A DNA stretch of 51,626 nucleotides from Spirochaetota bacterium (GTDB taxonomy: Bacteria > Spirochaetota > UBA4802 > UBA5550): assembly GCA_024276015.1 (NCBI GenBank), contig JAJRXZ010000064.1:1-51626 (forward strand). The letters run 5' to 3'. The translations under genes were made by a program, and so were the position numbers. Of this stretch, positions 26,566 to 36,484 are shown one piece after another (the stretch's first letter is position 1; the number at the start of each line of letters is the position of its first letter). The notes beneath the pieces were generated by a model, which saw nothing but the letters and a program-made list of their open reading frames with translations, had not been told where the DNA came from and searched no databases.

Positions 26566-27327
26566 TCATACGATTCTGACGGGAATTCCGCGATTTTTTA
26601 ATTTTTCTTTGACTTCTCTTATGGAGATCTCTCTGAAGTGAAAAATTGACGCTGCAAGTACCGCATCTGCTTTGCCCTCGGTAAGGCCTTCATACAGATG
26701 TTCTATTGTTCCTGCTCCTCCGGATGCAATAACGGGAATTGTCAAGGATTCCGAGATTTTTTTTGTCAGTTCAATATCGTATCCGCACTTGGTGCCGTCC
26801 CTGTCCATGCTTGTAAGTAAGATCTCTCCTGCGCCCAGTTCTTCGGTTCTTTTGGCCCATTCAACTGCATCGATATCGGTTTTTGTTCTTCCTCCGTTAA
26901 GATATACATTCCAGTTTCCGGTGCTGTTCCTTTTGGCGTCAATAGCCACGAGAATACATTGGGAGCCGAATCTTTTGGAGGATTCTGTAATTATTGCCGG
27001 ATTTTTTACTGCGGCAGTATTTATGGAGACCTTGTCTGCTCCGTTTTCCAGAATGGTTCTTACGTCATCAAGAGTTCTTATTCCGCCGCCCACGGTAAAT
27101 GGTATGTGAACCGTTTCGGCTACTTTTTTGACCATATCCAGTATGATATTTCTTTTGTCCGATGATGCCGTAATATCAAGAAAAACAAGTTCGTCTGCGC
27201 CTTCTTCGTCGTAAAATTTTCCGTTTTCAACCGGGTCGCCGGCATCTATGAGGTTAACAAAATTTACCCCTTTAACAACTCTGCCCCTGTCAACATCAAG
27301 GCACGGTATAATTCTCTTGGCAAGCAT
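26566..27327 (-). CDS. hisF: Imidazole glycerol phosphate synthase subunit HisF
   Basis: A 253-residue (beta-alpha)8 cyclase of histidine biosynthesis. With HisH it converts PRFAR and glutamine-derived ammonia to IGP and AICAR. The catalytic acids are present (Asp11 in [12 protein letters not shown] and the Asp in LVAIDAKR), as are the phosphate-binding loops ([15 protein letters not shown]). Length is canonical. AGAGG lies 6 bases before the ATG. No other his gene is in the window, so hisF is detached from hisH and the rest of the pathway. Convergent with the tail-anchored protein, 5 bp between stops. Confidence 0.96.
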   Translation of the reverse strand: MLAKRIIPCLDVDRGRVVKGVNFVNLIDAGDPVENGKFYDEEGADELVFLDITASSDKRNIILDMVKKVAETVHIPFTVGGGIRTLDDVRTILENGADKVSINTAAVKNPAIITESSKRFGSQCILVAIDAKRNSTGNWNVYLNGGRTKTDIDAVEWAKRTEELGAGEILLTSMDRDGTKCGYDIELTKKISESLTIPVIASGGAGTIEHLYEGLTEGKADAVLAASIFHFREISIREVKEKLKNRGIPVRIV

Positions 27328-27423
27328 AAATGTCCTCTTTGCTGTGTTCCAAATTTATAAAAGATTTTAACGGGAATATCTTCAATAACTTTTTTATTCT
27401 GCTTATTAACGCATTCGTAAAAC

Positions 27424-28638
27424 TTAGTAAAATGAGACAGTTGCAAGTATGCCGGCATACAGATCGCTGCCTTCTTTTTTTCCGGCCATATCTTTCATAT
27501 AGTCTCTGTATGAAAGAGCGGGCGTCAGAGCGATGAGACCCCCAAGGTTGAATTTTGCATTTATATAGTATTCCATGGCATAATCCTTTTCCGTATTCTC
27601 CACAGGATAGTCCGTCAGCGAAAAACCGTAACCGAGAAAAATCCGCACGGAATTCGATATTTCAAATCCAAGTTCTCCGTATCCCTGTACATTCCATGTA
27701 TCTTTCAACTCCCATTGGCCTGTGGCCAGATTTTTTATCTTAGCAGCAGCGCCGGGGTAGTAGGTATTATTTCCGGACGATTGTACAACGATCCCGAAAT
27801 TTGCCGGATTAACTGCATAGCCGGCGCTTAAATTTATCAGAAAGAAACTGATCCGGTAGTCCAGGTGCAGATAGGCAAGGTACGATATGATCCATTCTTT
27901 ATTAAAAGAAATGTCGTCGTTTTTATCAATGGAGTACATGTTGCCGGCAGCTCCGAGACCAAGGTTAAACTGCCCCATATTCAATTCATATCCAAGAGCG
28001 ATTTTCGGCACAATTGATTTAATATTGTCAAGAGGCAATCCTGTTGTAATTTCCCTGTCCACTCTCGTATACTTGTATTCAATATATGAGGGGTTGGCCG
28101 GATCAGGATTATACTTTTGTTCCGAATAGAATGTCTCAGTGGGAACGTATGGGCGCATAATGTCCAGATATATTCCGATATTGCTTGTAAATTTTATCTG
28201 CGTAGTGAAGTCTTCGTAGAGAGCGCCGAAACCTTCGGATCTGTAATAATTTGAAGCTTCATGGGACCATTTAACGTAAGGGCTCCAGTTCTGTCCTATC
28301 ATAAGTTCGCCTATACTTAGTTTGTATACTCCAAAGGCTTTGCGTATCTTTACGTCTCTGTTGTTCTCATAATCGTCAATACCCAGTTCGAAAACTCCGC
28401 TGTATTTTGAATACCTGAAATTAAAACCCAGATTGCTGTTGTTGTTTATTTTGTAGAGAGTGTCATTATCTGTGCTCTTCTCCTCCGCAGCATCATAAGT
28501 TGCGGATTGGCGGTAACCGTAGAACATGTACAAATTTCCGTATGGCTTGATGCCGCTTCCCGCGGCTTTCAGCAATCCCGGCGGTATAATGATCCATAAG
28601 GCAAGTGTGACAGATATCGATAAAAACAGCTTTTTCAT
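27424..28638 (-). CDS. Porin-like outer-membrane beta-barrel protein
   Basis: A 404-residue exported protein. The signal peptide (KKLFLSISVTLALWIIIPPGLLKAA) is followed by a sequence of alternating polar and aromatic residues typical of barrel strands, and the protein ends in TVSFY with a C-terminal aromatic as recognised by the Bam machinery. AAGGAG lies 9 bases before the ATG. It is the last gene of the minus-strand run from the double-TAXI lipoprotein (34921) through the lipoprotein and vitellogenin-like genes, so it may form the outer-membrane channel of that system. The exact porin family is not recognised and the substrate is unknown. Confidence 0.7.
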   Translation of the reverse strand: MKKLFLSISVTLALWIIIPPGLLKAAGSGIKPYGNLYMFYGYRQSATYDAAEEKSTDNDTLYKINNNSNLGFNFRYSKYSGVFELGIDDYENNRDVKIRKAFGVYKLSIGELMIGQNWSPYVKWSHEASNYYRSEGFGALYEDFTTQIKFTSNIGIYLDIMRPYVPTETFYSEQKYNPDPANPSYIEYKYTRVDREITTGLPLDNIKSIVPKIALGYELNMGQFNLGLGAAGNMYSIDKNDDISFNKEWIISYLAYLHLDYRISFFLINLSAGYAVNPANFGIVVQSSGNNTYYPGAAAKIKNLATGQWELKDTWNVQGYGELGFEISNSVRIFLGYGFSLTDYPVENTEKDYAMEYYINAKFNLGGLIALTPALSYRDYMKDMAGKKEGSDLYAGILATVSFY

Positions 28639-28695
28639 TTGCTTAATACTCCTTTTTATATATCAACTGATGAAAATCATAAGGAAAATTTTCTG

Positions 28696-30561
28696 TCAGT
28701 TTAAATTGCTCTGTATTCCGGCTTTTTTATTTGTGTAGAGAGCGTTATAAATAATTCTCCGGTTTTCCATAACTCTTTCGCTTCGCAGCATCTTTCTTAA
28801 TTGTTCCTTTACGCCTCTGAATTCGCGGTTTTTAAGGAGGTATCTGTACATTCGCCCTCTTACAATATCGTTTTCCTCGTCCGGAAGCATTTCCATGATT
28901 TTTTCAATTGCTTCGGGCGAGGGCAGCTTTCTATACATTGCTGCAACAACGGCATTCCGAACATTGACATTGCTCTCATCATCAAGAATATCGATTAATA
29001 CTTTTGTTACTTTTTCATCATCCATATATGCCATTGACGTTACTGCAGCGGTTCGGATCCTGGGATTCTCATCATTAAGAAATCTGCTTATAGGCTCAAT
29101 AAAGCTTTCGTCAGCAGTATTCCCCGCTGCATGAAGGAGAGCGACTGTAGTATTGAGATCGTCTTCATCTGCAAGGTCTGCGGCTATCCTGTTTTTTATT
29201 ATTTCGGAAATATTTTTGTATTCGGCGTTATTACGGTTTTCCGGATTTTTTGCTATTGAACCGAGAGATAAAAGCGCCGCATTTGCAATCCCCTTTGAAT
29301 TCGCGTCAGTATCGCGGTTTTCATATATCTGCCATAAGCTGTCAACTGCATTGCTGATCGGCTTTTTTATTGAACCAAAGGCAATGGCAGCCTGTTTTCT
29401 GCTTTCAACCGGGAATTCCTCTCCCTTCATGATCACGGTCAAGGCTTCCTGAGCTTCTTCCGTTCCTGTTCTGCCAAGAACGTGCACAAGCATCACTCTT
29501 TGAGCAGGATTCAGTTTTTTTGCAAGGAGATACCCGGGAAACATTGCAGCCGCATGGGGGTACAGTTTCAGAAATTCCATTAAAGTCTGTATGCATTGGC
29601 TGTTAAAAGATCTGTATTTGTTAAAAACTTCGTCTGCAATTATATTAAAATATTTGCTGCCGAATTTCTGTTTGAGCATATTCTTCTCGGCCTGATCTGC
29701 AATTGAAAGCGTATTTTTGGGGTTGGTTTTCCATTCATAAATTTGCCTGTCCGGTTTGAGAGAATCATTCCATATAGCCAGACTTCTGTCCGGATCAAGA
29801 TCTGTTATTTTGAGACTGAAGGATGATGATACTTTCATCAAAGGCCGGTTCTTTGAATAAAAGACTGTCAATTCCCTGCCTTCGGCATTTTTAATCCAGC
29901 TCCATGGCTTGCCGAAGCGGACAGTAAGTTCGGATCTTTTTATTACGGTTTTACCGCCCGTATCGGAAGTATTTTTGTCTCCCGGCTTTTCAATATATTC
30001 AATTTTTGATTTATTGATCTTTCCGCGGCTTAGCAAAGTGTACGCGGCTTTATAGGAACCGTTTCTATCGGTTTCTTCGGTGTTCCACTTTGAAAAAAAC
30101 GATTTTTTTATAATGAACTGGAAGGAAGTTATAATATCCTTAATGCTCTTTTCATCATCAACGGCTATGCCGTTGTTGAAATGAAATTTAATGAATTCTC
30201 CGTTATTTTTTATTTCTGCAAAAAATAATCGGGAGTAGAGTTTTTCAGCTGATTCGATCCGCCTGCCTTCTGCTATTACCTGAAGGGGGTATAGCTGGAT
30301 CCCCGCTTTTACGATATCCTTTTTAATTTCGTAGATCCTAAAGTTGAGAATACCTTTTAATTCCAGTCTGTCATATATCGATGCGGAACCGGGATTTTTT
30401 GCATAGATGAAGGTGCTGCCGGAGATCCTGTATATCTGTGCGGCACCCTTTTCCCAGTAAATGGGAGCTGTATTGTTGAAATAGTAAAATATTGCTCCCG
30501 CAGCAATTAACGCTGCAATAGTAAGGCGGATTGAATATTTTTTTCTTTGATCATTTATCAT
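28696..30561 (-). CDS. HEAT-repeat protein with vitellogenin-like architecture
   Basis: A 621-residue protein with one N-terminal transmembrane segment (about residues 13-29), probably an inner-membrane anchor with the bulk in the periplasm. Residues about 35-180 are beta-rich and include FFAEIKNNGEFIKFHFNN, then a stretch resembling the N-terminal sheet of vitellogenin/MTP lipid-transfer proteins. Residues about 330-610 are helical HEAT-type repeats (ANAALLSLGSIAKN, LLHAAGN, IRTAAVTSMAYM, VRNAVVAAMYR) laid out like the vitellogenin superhelix. If correct this is a bacterial large lipid-transfer-type protein. The HEAT call is firm; the vitellogenin relationship is inference. It sits 10 bp downstream of the lipoprotein gene. 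Confidence 0.65.
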   Translation of the reverse strand: MINDQRKKYSIRLTIAALIAAGAIFYYFNNTAPIYWEKGAAQIYRISGSTFIYAKNPGSASIYDRLELKGILNFRIYEIKKDIVKAGIQLYPLQVIAEGRRIESAEKLYSRLFFAEIKNNGEFIKFHFNNGIAVDDEKSIKDIITSFQFIIKKSFFSKWNTEETDRNGSYKAAYTLLSRGKINKSKIEYIEKPGDKNTSDTGGKTVIKRSELTVRFGKPWSWIKNAEGRELTVFYSKNRPLMKVSSSFSLKITDLDPDRSLAIWNDSLKPDRQIYEWKTNPKNTLSIADQAEKNMLKQKFGSKYFNIIADEVFNKYRSFNSQCIQTLMEFLKLYPHAAAMFPGYLLAKKLNPAQRVMLVHVLGRTGTEEAQEALTVIMKGEEFPVESRKQAAIAFGSIKKPISNAVDSLWQIYENRDTDANSKGIANAALLSLGSIAKNPENRNNAEYKNISEIIKNRIAADLADEDDLNTTVALLHAAGNTADESFIEPISRFLNDENPRIRTAAVTSMAYMDDEKVTKVLIDILDDESNVNVRNAVVAAMYRKLPSPEAIEKIMEMLPDEENDIVRGRMYRYLLKNREFRGVKEQLRKMLRSERVMENRRIIYNALYTNKKAGIQSNLN

Positions 30562-30571
30562 TATGATCCTG

Positions 30572-32731
30572 TTATTGGGGCGTATTGTAATCGGTAATGT
30601 CTGTATTATTCAGCTTTATCCAGTTTGTGCTTTCCCCGCTGCCTAAAAAATCCATTTCAAGAAGCGGGATCCTGAAGTAACTGAAACTGTAGAGTTCTTT
30701 TGACCATCGTTTTGAGAACAGTATAAAGTCTATTTCAAAATATATATCCATGTATCCCTTTGGGCCAACAATGTAAAAACCGACATCTCTGTTTAGAGTC
30801 CCTTTGACGGCGCCTGGATGATTGGCTTCGTCAAATTCCGTAACCGTATAGGCGCTCTGTATCAGTTCGAGTCCGAGAACGTCAATATAGGTATATAATC
30901 CTACGGAAGCAAGACCCGCAATACTGGCGCTGGCATCGGCATAAACGCTGCCGGTTAAATTTGTATATTTGTCAACGGTAAGGCTGCCGTCGCTGTTAAT
31001 ATCGAGATTTATTCCGGGAGTCAGGTAAGTTTCAATACCTGCCGTGAGCGTAAATTTGACCGCATAAACCCATTGCGATTTGCTCACCTCCTTGCCCCAG
31101 AGCAGTATAGGATATGACCATCTGTTTTCTGAAAAACCGGCTCCGGCCTCAGACATTACCACTCTCTGAAATCCTTCTATATGAAAGGCATAACCCGATT
31201 TTGATTCGTCAAAGGGATGCGATTCTGCATCGAGATATGTATTTACAAGATACATGTTGCTGCCGAATACTGTTCCGTGAATGTCGATCCCGAGACTGTA
31301 TAGGCTGTAGTTATAGAAGAACATACCCTCGTGCATTTCAGCGGATGCTCCGAATGTGTTGTCGCCTACGTTTACGGCAAAACCGTCCCAGAAAATCACA
31401 AGAGTTCTGTAGTCGGGATCGGGTGGGTCCATTTCCGCATAGGGATATGCTTTTATTCCTTCGTTCGGTTTTACTTCAATTCTTTCAAGAGCAAGGGTAA
31501 TAGATTCGGACGAGATGTTATTCTCTTTTGTAATTGCAGGATTAGGATTGGTTGTGTCGTAAATATCGCCGTTTTCATAATAATCGTTTTCATCATATTG
31601 ACCTGTGCTGTTGGGCGCAATAAATCTGGATTCGGTAACTTCTCCTCCCGGATTTACTTCCGCTGCTATTTTCCATGAATAGGAACCGAAAGTATCTTTA
31701 GGCAGCGCATGACGGATAGCGGTTAAGGGATATTCCGATATATCCGTGGAAGTGGGATTAGAAGGCCAGTTGTCATACTGGTTCTCATCAAAGTAGTTTA
31801 CAGGACCTTTATCTTCGGGTATACGAAGGCCAAGGCTTATCCTCTCTGTAGTATTGGCCTTAAGGATGGGGATATAGTAAGTATCTACCCATCCTCCCAT
31901 GCTTCGGTCGTAAATATCAAGGGGCACGCTTATTGTTCCGTCCGCATTTATCAACCGGAATATAACCGGTACGTTAAGAGCGTCGCTTGACGAAGATTTA
32001 ACATGAACCGTTCCCACGAAGGCTCGGTCCGTTTCGCTGGGGCTCACATAAATTGTAGGAAGACTTTCCCCGCCCGGGAGATTATTGAGAACAAGATTAT
32101 AAAAAACGAGAACATCATTGGGATTGTCCTGTCCTCCGGTGAAATGCATGCTCTCGATTGAAAGATCCGGTTTTTTCATATAATCGGACGTGACGACTAT
32201 TCTGTTCTCGGTGTCAAGTTTGTCCTTAAATTTTTGATATACGGCATAGGCATCTATTTCGGCTTCCTCATATTTATTTACTTCTCCCACCATGTAGTAT
32301 GTTCCGACTTTAAAGTCGCCTGTAAATTTATCTCTTGCATCGTCGGATGGAATATTTATTATCAGGCTGTATGTATTGGTGTCTGCCTCAATATGAGCAA
32401 TAGTTGTGAGAGATGTCTGCTGAATATAGTACATTCTGATATCGCTGACCAGGCCGCTGCCGCTTTCAACTTCCGCTGCGTCATCTGCATTGAGCAGGTA
32501 GAATTGAATGGGCACATTATCTTCGGGGTATCTTGCTTTTAAAGTTATGTTTACCGGCAGATCATGCCCGATATGAACTTTCTTTTCGCCGGCAGTGCCC
32601 TGTTTGTCTACGGGAGGAGTAATATTTATTATTTCATATTCGTTATATGCAACAGGAGTGTCGTCAACGCACCCTGAGAGAATTGTTGTAATTAAAAATA
32701 TAGGTACAGCAATAAATCTGAATTTTTTCAT
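30572..32731 (-). CDS. Large lipoprotein of the envelope cluster
   Basis: A 719-residue lipoprotein. The signal peptide ends in LSGC (Cys21), the lipobox for lipid attachment. The ATG at 32731 is chosen because GGAAGG lies 4 bases upstream. The N-terminal two thirds contain Ig-like or CARDB-like beta segments (PVNITLKARYPE, GTVHVKSSSSDALNVPVIFRL). The C-terminal 250 residues are beta-rich with amphipathic strands and the segment FSKRWSKELYSF. It is followed after 10 bp by the vitellogenin-like gene, so the two products probably work together, perhaps as parts of one lipid-binding shell; that is inference. No enzymatic motif is seen. Confidence 0.75.
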   Translation of the reverse strand: MKKFRFIAVPIFLITTILSGCVDDTPVAYNEYEIINITPPVDKQGTAGEKKVHIGHDLPVNITLKARYPEDNVPIQFYLLNADDAAEVESGSGLVSDIRMYYIQQTSLTTIAHIEADTNTYSLIINIPSDDARDKFTGDFKVGTYYMVGEVNKYEEAEIDAYAVYQKFKDKLDTENRIVVTSDYMKKPDLSIESMHFTGGQDNPNDVLVFYNLVLNNLPGGESLPTIYVSPSETDRAFVGTVHVKSSSSDALNVPVIFRLINADGTISVPLDIYDRSMGGWVDTYYIPILKANTTERISLGLRIPEDKGPVNYFDENQYDNWPSNPTSTDISEYPLTAIRHALPKDTFGSYSWKIAAEVNPGGEVTESRFIAPNSTGQYDENDYYENGDIYDTTNPNPAITKENNISSESITLALERIEVKPNEGIKAYPYAEMDPPDPDYRTLVIFWDGFAVNVGDNTFGASAEMHEGMFFYNYSLYSLGIDIHGTVFGSNMYLVNTYLDAESHPFDESKSGYAFHIEGFQRVVMSEAGAGFSENRWSYPILLWGKEVSKSQWVYAVKFTLTAGIETYLTPGINLDINSDGSLTVDKYTNLTGSVYADASASIAGLASVGLYTYIDVLGLELIQSAYTVTEFDEANHPGAVKGTLNRDVGFYIVGPKGYMDIYFEIDFILFSKRWSKELYSFSYFRIPLLEMDFLGSGESTNWIKLNNTDITDYNTPQ

Positions 32732-32758
32732 TGTTCCTTCCTTCATATCCCTTCTTTT

Positions 32759-34921
32759 TTAATTATCCGGAAACATTGTGAGATAGTATTTTGCCGATTC
32801 CTTTGTCCATCCAAAAGGGTGTTTTACAAAATATTCCTTTGCCCCTGTTACGTCGTCGTTATAGGTGTCATAATCTGCCGCGGCTGCCGACAGACTCTCC
32901 TTCTTAACGGGTACCCATAAGGGATCGGGCATGAAGTCAAGATCATCGGGATCTGCCGGATATATTTTATAGTAGCTTTTTCTGAATATGGATTTTATAA
33001 AAATGTCCATATTATTGTCGTTAAAAAGGGGAGAAACTACAAGCATGGCCCTGACTCTGACAGTTGCAATATCTGCCGGAAGAATAAGAGATGAGTAGGG
33101 ATATTTTTCATACTGTGCGCTCCCGCCTCCTGCCAGTACCCCTTCCGCATAAGGGTAGGGCGTATTGTCAATTGTAAGGCCGTCGTTGTCCTTATCGTAA
33201 AATAGAGCCGGTATAAGAGCCGTATTCGGAATATCCGTCTCAATAGACCATGTGTCATGGGAATAAAATCTGTGAAAGGGCGTGCCCGAAACAACGAACA
33301 TTGCATGATATGTTCCGTGGCTGACTTTGGTGACAGCGTCGGAAGGCGAATCAAAGTGATAATATATCTCCATGCCTTCCATGTCGGCAACATCGGGAAC
33401 ATCAGCATTGCTCGTATTCATAGTTCTATAGGAATTTATCAATTTCATGGCTGTTATGAATGTGCCTGATGTTTTAGGTCCTACGTTTATATGAATTGCA
33501 GGCTGTGATGCGCTGCCGGTTGCAGTATCTGTCAGCAGTTCCTTAAGATTGGTTGGCGGCGTTCCGGAAGTCCAGTTTGCAGCGTTTGTATTGATCAGAA
33601 GATGGACATATTCATAATGGAGAGGGGCAACCTTTTTCATGGATGCCGCCTGCATACTGTCATATATCTCGTTATTATCCGTCAAATATGGGAAAAGGTC
33701 ATCCTGGACAAGCGCCATTGACGCATTCCCGTTTAACATACGGTATGAGTTCTCCCATGAACCGGTGCTGTTTTTTTCGCGAAGGTCAATATCCAGATTA
33801 TGCGACAGGAGCCATATAAGTTCCGTTGCCATGTCGTGATAAGCGCTGATCCCATATTCACTGTAGAAGTATGGCTCCGGCGAAGAATCGCTTAACTGAG
33901 AATATCCGGAAATATATCTTAAAGCTTTAAAATTACAGAGCTGAGGATTTGCTCTCATGTATTCCATAGAGAGCCCCAGCGACAGTTCGGACCATTTGTC
34001 ATTGTAAGACCTGTATTGATCTGCATGAGTGAAAACATAATCAAGAAACATAGAAAGATCAGTGTCGTCAAAAGCGGGTCCCACAGCAAGCAGTGTCTTT
34101 ACGACGATATTTCCTCCCACGTCGGTATCCTGAAAAGGATAATCGCCGGCTCGGATCGTTCCGTTTTCGCTGTATATTTTCTGGGAATCGGGCATCTGTA
34201 CAGGGATCAGTTTTACATTGGCTCCGGACGTAATGGACCGGAGAGTTGACGACGGTGATGCCGTAACATAAAATGCCGCATCATAGGTCCCTTCCACAAC
34301 CTTTGCGATCCCTGCGGCAGCGTCGTCATTTTTTGCCGTATAACCGAGTGAATGTGCATTCATTATTGTGGTTGAAGTTATATATGTTCCGGAACCGGGT
34401 GAACCGAGATTGACAATGTGGCCTGTATTGATATCGGTGACAGAGTTTATTCCGCTGCTTTTATTGACAAGGAGGTGTACATCTTCGTTATAAAGAGCCA
34501 TTATTACTTTTATCTGCGAAGCCATCTTTAAATATTTTTTGTCGGCACTGTCGGGGCTGACTGTGAATTGGCTTTCAAAGGTGTTCTTGGTATATCTGAA
34601 AATGTCTTCCTGAACCATTGCCATATAGGCTCCTCCCAGAAATGCTTCGTCGCTGACCAGCCTTGCGGCATTATCGAGAGTCCCCTCTGTTGTTGAATTT
34701 TCCATAAAGATGCCGAATGTTTCTATTGCCGAATCGATCATCCCTTCGGCATATGAGAAATAATTTCCATAGGAGGGTCCGCTTGCGAAGCGCGGTTTGC
34801 CTATATCGTTCCCGTCAGGACTTTTAAGGGGGCTGTCATCAATTAGAAAACATCCGGAAATAAGCAGCATCCATCCTGTTATCAGAATTAATAAACTTTT
34901 AGACATAAGAATATTTTTCAT
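32759..34921 (-). CDS. Lipoprotein with two tandem TAXI-type solute-binding domains
   Basis: A 720-residue lipoprotein: signal peptide with ISGC lipobox (Cys24), then two homologous halves. Each half has the TAXI/NMT1 periplasmic-binding pattern in the same order: AMVQEDIF and ALVQDDLF; VHLLVNKSSG and VHLLINTNAA; PGSGTYITS and KTSGTFITA; VVEGTYDAAFYV and VSHGTYHAMFVV; TLLAVGPAFDD and AMLVVSPLFND. TAXI proteins capture solutes for TRAP transporters and are normally single-domain and about 320 residues. No TRAP permease is adjacent; the lipoprotein, vitellogenin-like and porin genes follow instead. It is the first gene of that cluster. The solute is unknown. Confidence 0.8.
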   Translation of the reverse strand: MKNILMSKSLLILITGWMLLISGCFLIDDSPLKSPDGNDIGKPRFASGPSYGNYFSYAEGMIDSAIETFGIFMENSTTEGTLDNAARLVSDEAFLGGAYMAMVQEDIFRYTKNTFESQFTVSPDSADKKYLKMASQIKVIMALYNEDVHLLVNKSSGINSVTDINTGHIVNLGSPGSGTYITSTTIMNAHSLGYTAKNDDAAAGIAKVVEGTYDAAFYVTASPSSTLRSITSGANVKLIPVQMPDSQKIYSENGTIRAGDYPFQDTDVGGNIVVKTLLAVGPAFDDTDLSMFLDYVFTHADQYRSYNDKWSELSLGLSMEYMRANPQLCNFKALRYISGYSQLSDSSPEPYFYSEYGISAYHDMATELIWLLSHNLDIDLREKNSTGSWENSYRMLNGNASMALVQDDLFPYLTDNNEIYDSMQAASMKKVAPLHYEYVHLLINTNAANWTSGTPPTNLKELLTDTATGSASQPAIHINVGPKTSGTFITAMKLINSYRTMNTSNADVPDVADMEGMEIYYHFDSPSDAVTKVSHGTYHAMFVVSGTPFHRFYSHDTWSIETDIPNTALIPALFYDKDNDGLTIDNTPYPYAEGVLAGGGSAQYEKYPYSSLILPADIATVRVRAMLVVSPLFNDNNMDIFIKSIFRKSYYKIYPADPDDLDFMPDPLWVPVKKESLSAAAADYDTYNDDVTGAKEYFVKHPFGWTKESAKYYLTMFPDN

Positions 34922-35151
34922 TAGGGAACTCCCGAAAATATGTATCCAAGTTGTGAGGCTATAGTAAAAGAGACATGTATAACCGTTGTCCTTTTAATAA
35001 AAAGCGTGTTATTACACTGTCAAGACAATTTTAAAAAAATCGACCGCGGATCCCCTCAAAGATGCACCGAAATTTGATGCGCTTTTTTGAAGCCAACACT
35101 ACCGGTATGGAATATATATTAACTGTCCCGGGCGGATCAAATTGGGATTCT

Positions 35152-36255
35152 TTATACTGTTAAATTGTATAAGAAGTTTTGTTTTTTTTTATACTTTCCG
35201 GCAATTAAAGAGAGAGTTTCTCCTTTTCTGGTTCTGTGTATTTTAATGTGTGTTATTCCGTATCTGCGGAGTTTTTTTCCGTTCTTCATTAGTTTTTTTA
35301 CCGAATCGGAAGGGATCCGTATTTTGTAATTTTTGTGATAAGGAGGGGTAATATTCCTGTTCAGTTCGGGATTGTACTTTCTGATCAGATCAACGGGAAT
35401 GTCGGAAAATTTTGAAATATCTTTTAATCTTACAGGGTGTTTCAGAGTGTACTTTTCTGTCTTGATGATCTGAGGTATCTCAATTTCATCTTTAATACCG
35501 AAAAGGCGCTGGTTTTTATAGATGAGCAGCAGGGCGATGTATTTAGGAAGATATCTCCGCGTTTCTTCCCTGAGAAGACCCGATTCAATTAATTCCCAGG
35601 GATCCTTTATCCCCGATTTTTTAATTGTTCTTTCAATATAACCGCCGCCTCCGTTATAGGCCATGAGGGCAAGTTCCCAGGACCGAAACTTCCCGTATAG
35701 TCCTTTTAAATGTCTTATTGCCGCAATAGTCGATTTTTCAATATGCCTTCTCTCGTCAACCCATCTGTTTTTTTTTAATCCCAGAGGCGCTGAAGTGCTG
35801 CTTAAAAACTGCCACAGACCCGCAGCTTTGCTCTTGGAAACTGCAAAGGGGCTGAAACCGCTTTCAAGGAGGGGAAGGAGCATTATGTCAGCCGGTATGT
35901 CTTTATTTCTCTCGAATATATTCTTGAGAATATCAAAGTATATATAAGATCTTGAAATACCCTTAATAACGAAATTACGCCCTTTTGTAAGATATATATA
36001 TAAATATTTGCGTACTTCTTTTTTCCGGCATATTGACAGGTCTTCAATGGACCGGAAGAGATCCTTTCCCCCAAGGGCCGGAAGATAGAGTATATCTCTG
36101 TCCGGATTGAAATCGAGCGCTTTTTTCAATTGTGTCGATTTATATTCTGTTCCTCTGAACAGGCGGAATAATCCCCAGGAGAAGAGCTTTTTGTCAAAGG
36201 ACAGAATTGAGATAAGAATAATTGTTATTGTGATTATTGATCTTGACAGGCGCAT
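35152..36255 (-). CDS. MltD-like lytic transglycosylase with truncated LysM domain
   Basis: A 367-residue exported murein hydrolase. A signal segment is followed by an SLT-type lytic transglycosylase domain (catalytic Glu in PLLESGFSPFAVSKSKAAG; AYNGGGGYIERTI). An MltD-like linker follows, with PPYHKNYKIRIPSD resembling the end of a first LysM. A further LysM begins (HRTRKGETLSLIAGKYKKK) but the frame ends ten residues later. The missing half is encoded in another frame just downstream, down to TAG at 35099-35101, past a run of nine A (35182-35190). The product cleaves peptidoglycan glycan strands to anhydromuropeptides in the periplasm. GGAG lies 7 bases before the ATG. Confidence 0.85.
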   Translation of the reverse strand: MRLSRSIITITIILISILSFDKKLFSWGLFRLFRGTEYKSTQLKKALDFNPDRDILYLPALGGKDLFRSIEDLSICRKKEVRKYLYIYLTKGRNFVIKGISRSYIYFDILKNIFERNKDIPADIMLLPLLESGFSPFAVSKSKAAGLWQFLSSTSAPLGLKKNRWVDERRHIEKSTIAAIRHLKGLYGKFRSWELALMAYNGGGGYIERTIKKSGIKDPWELIESGLLREETRRYLPKYIALLLIYKNQRLFGIKDEIEIPQIIKTEKYTLKHPVRLKDISKFSDIPVDLIRKYNPELNRNITPPYHKNYKIRIPSDSVKKLMKNGKKLRRYGITHIKIHRTRKGETLSLIAGKYKKKQNFLYNLTV

Positions 36256-36484
36256 TATTTCTCCATGTAGAGCCGATTTCGGATAAATTTTATTCTACAG
36301 GAAAAAATGCAAGTATTATTTATGCCGCATTTTAATTATTACCGAATTCAATTTTTTTTATTCATTTTTAGCTGCGTAAAGATCAAAAGAAAAGGTAATT
36401 AAAAAAGTTGTTGTAAAAAAAACATATATTGTATATTTGTATATTAATAAAATGAATTGTTATTAAGGACGGCAGGGAAAACAG

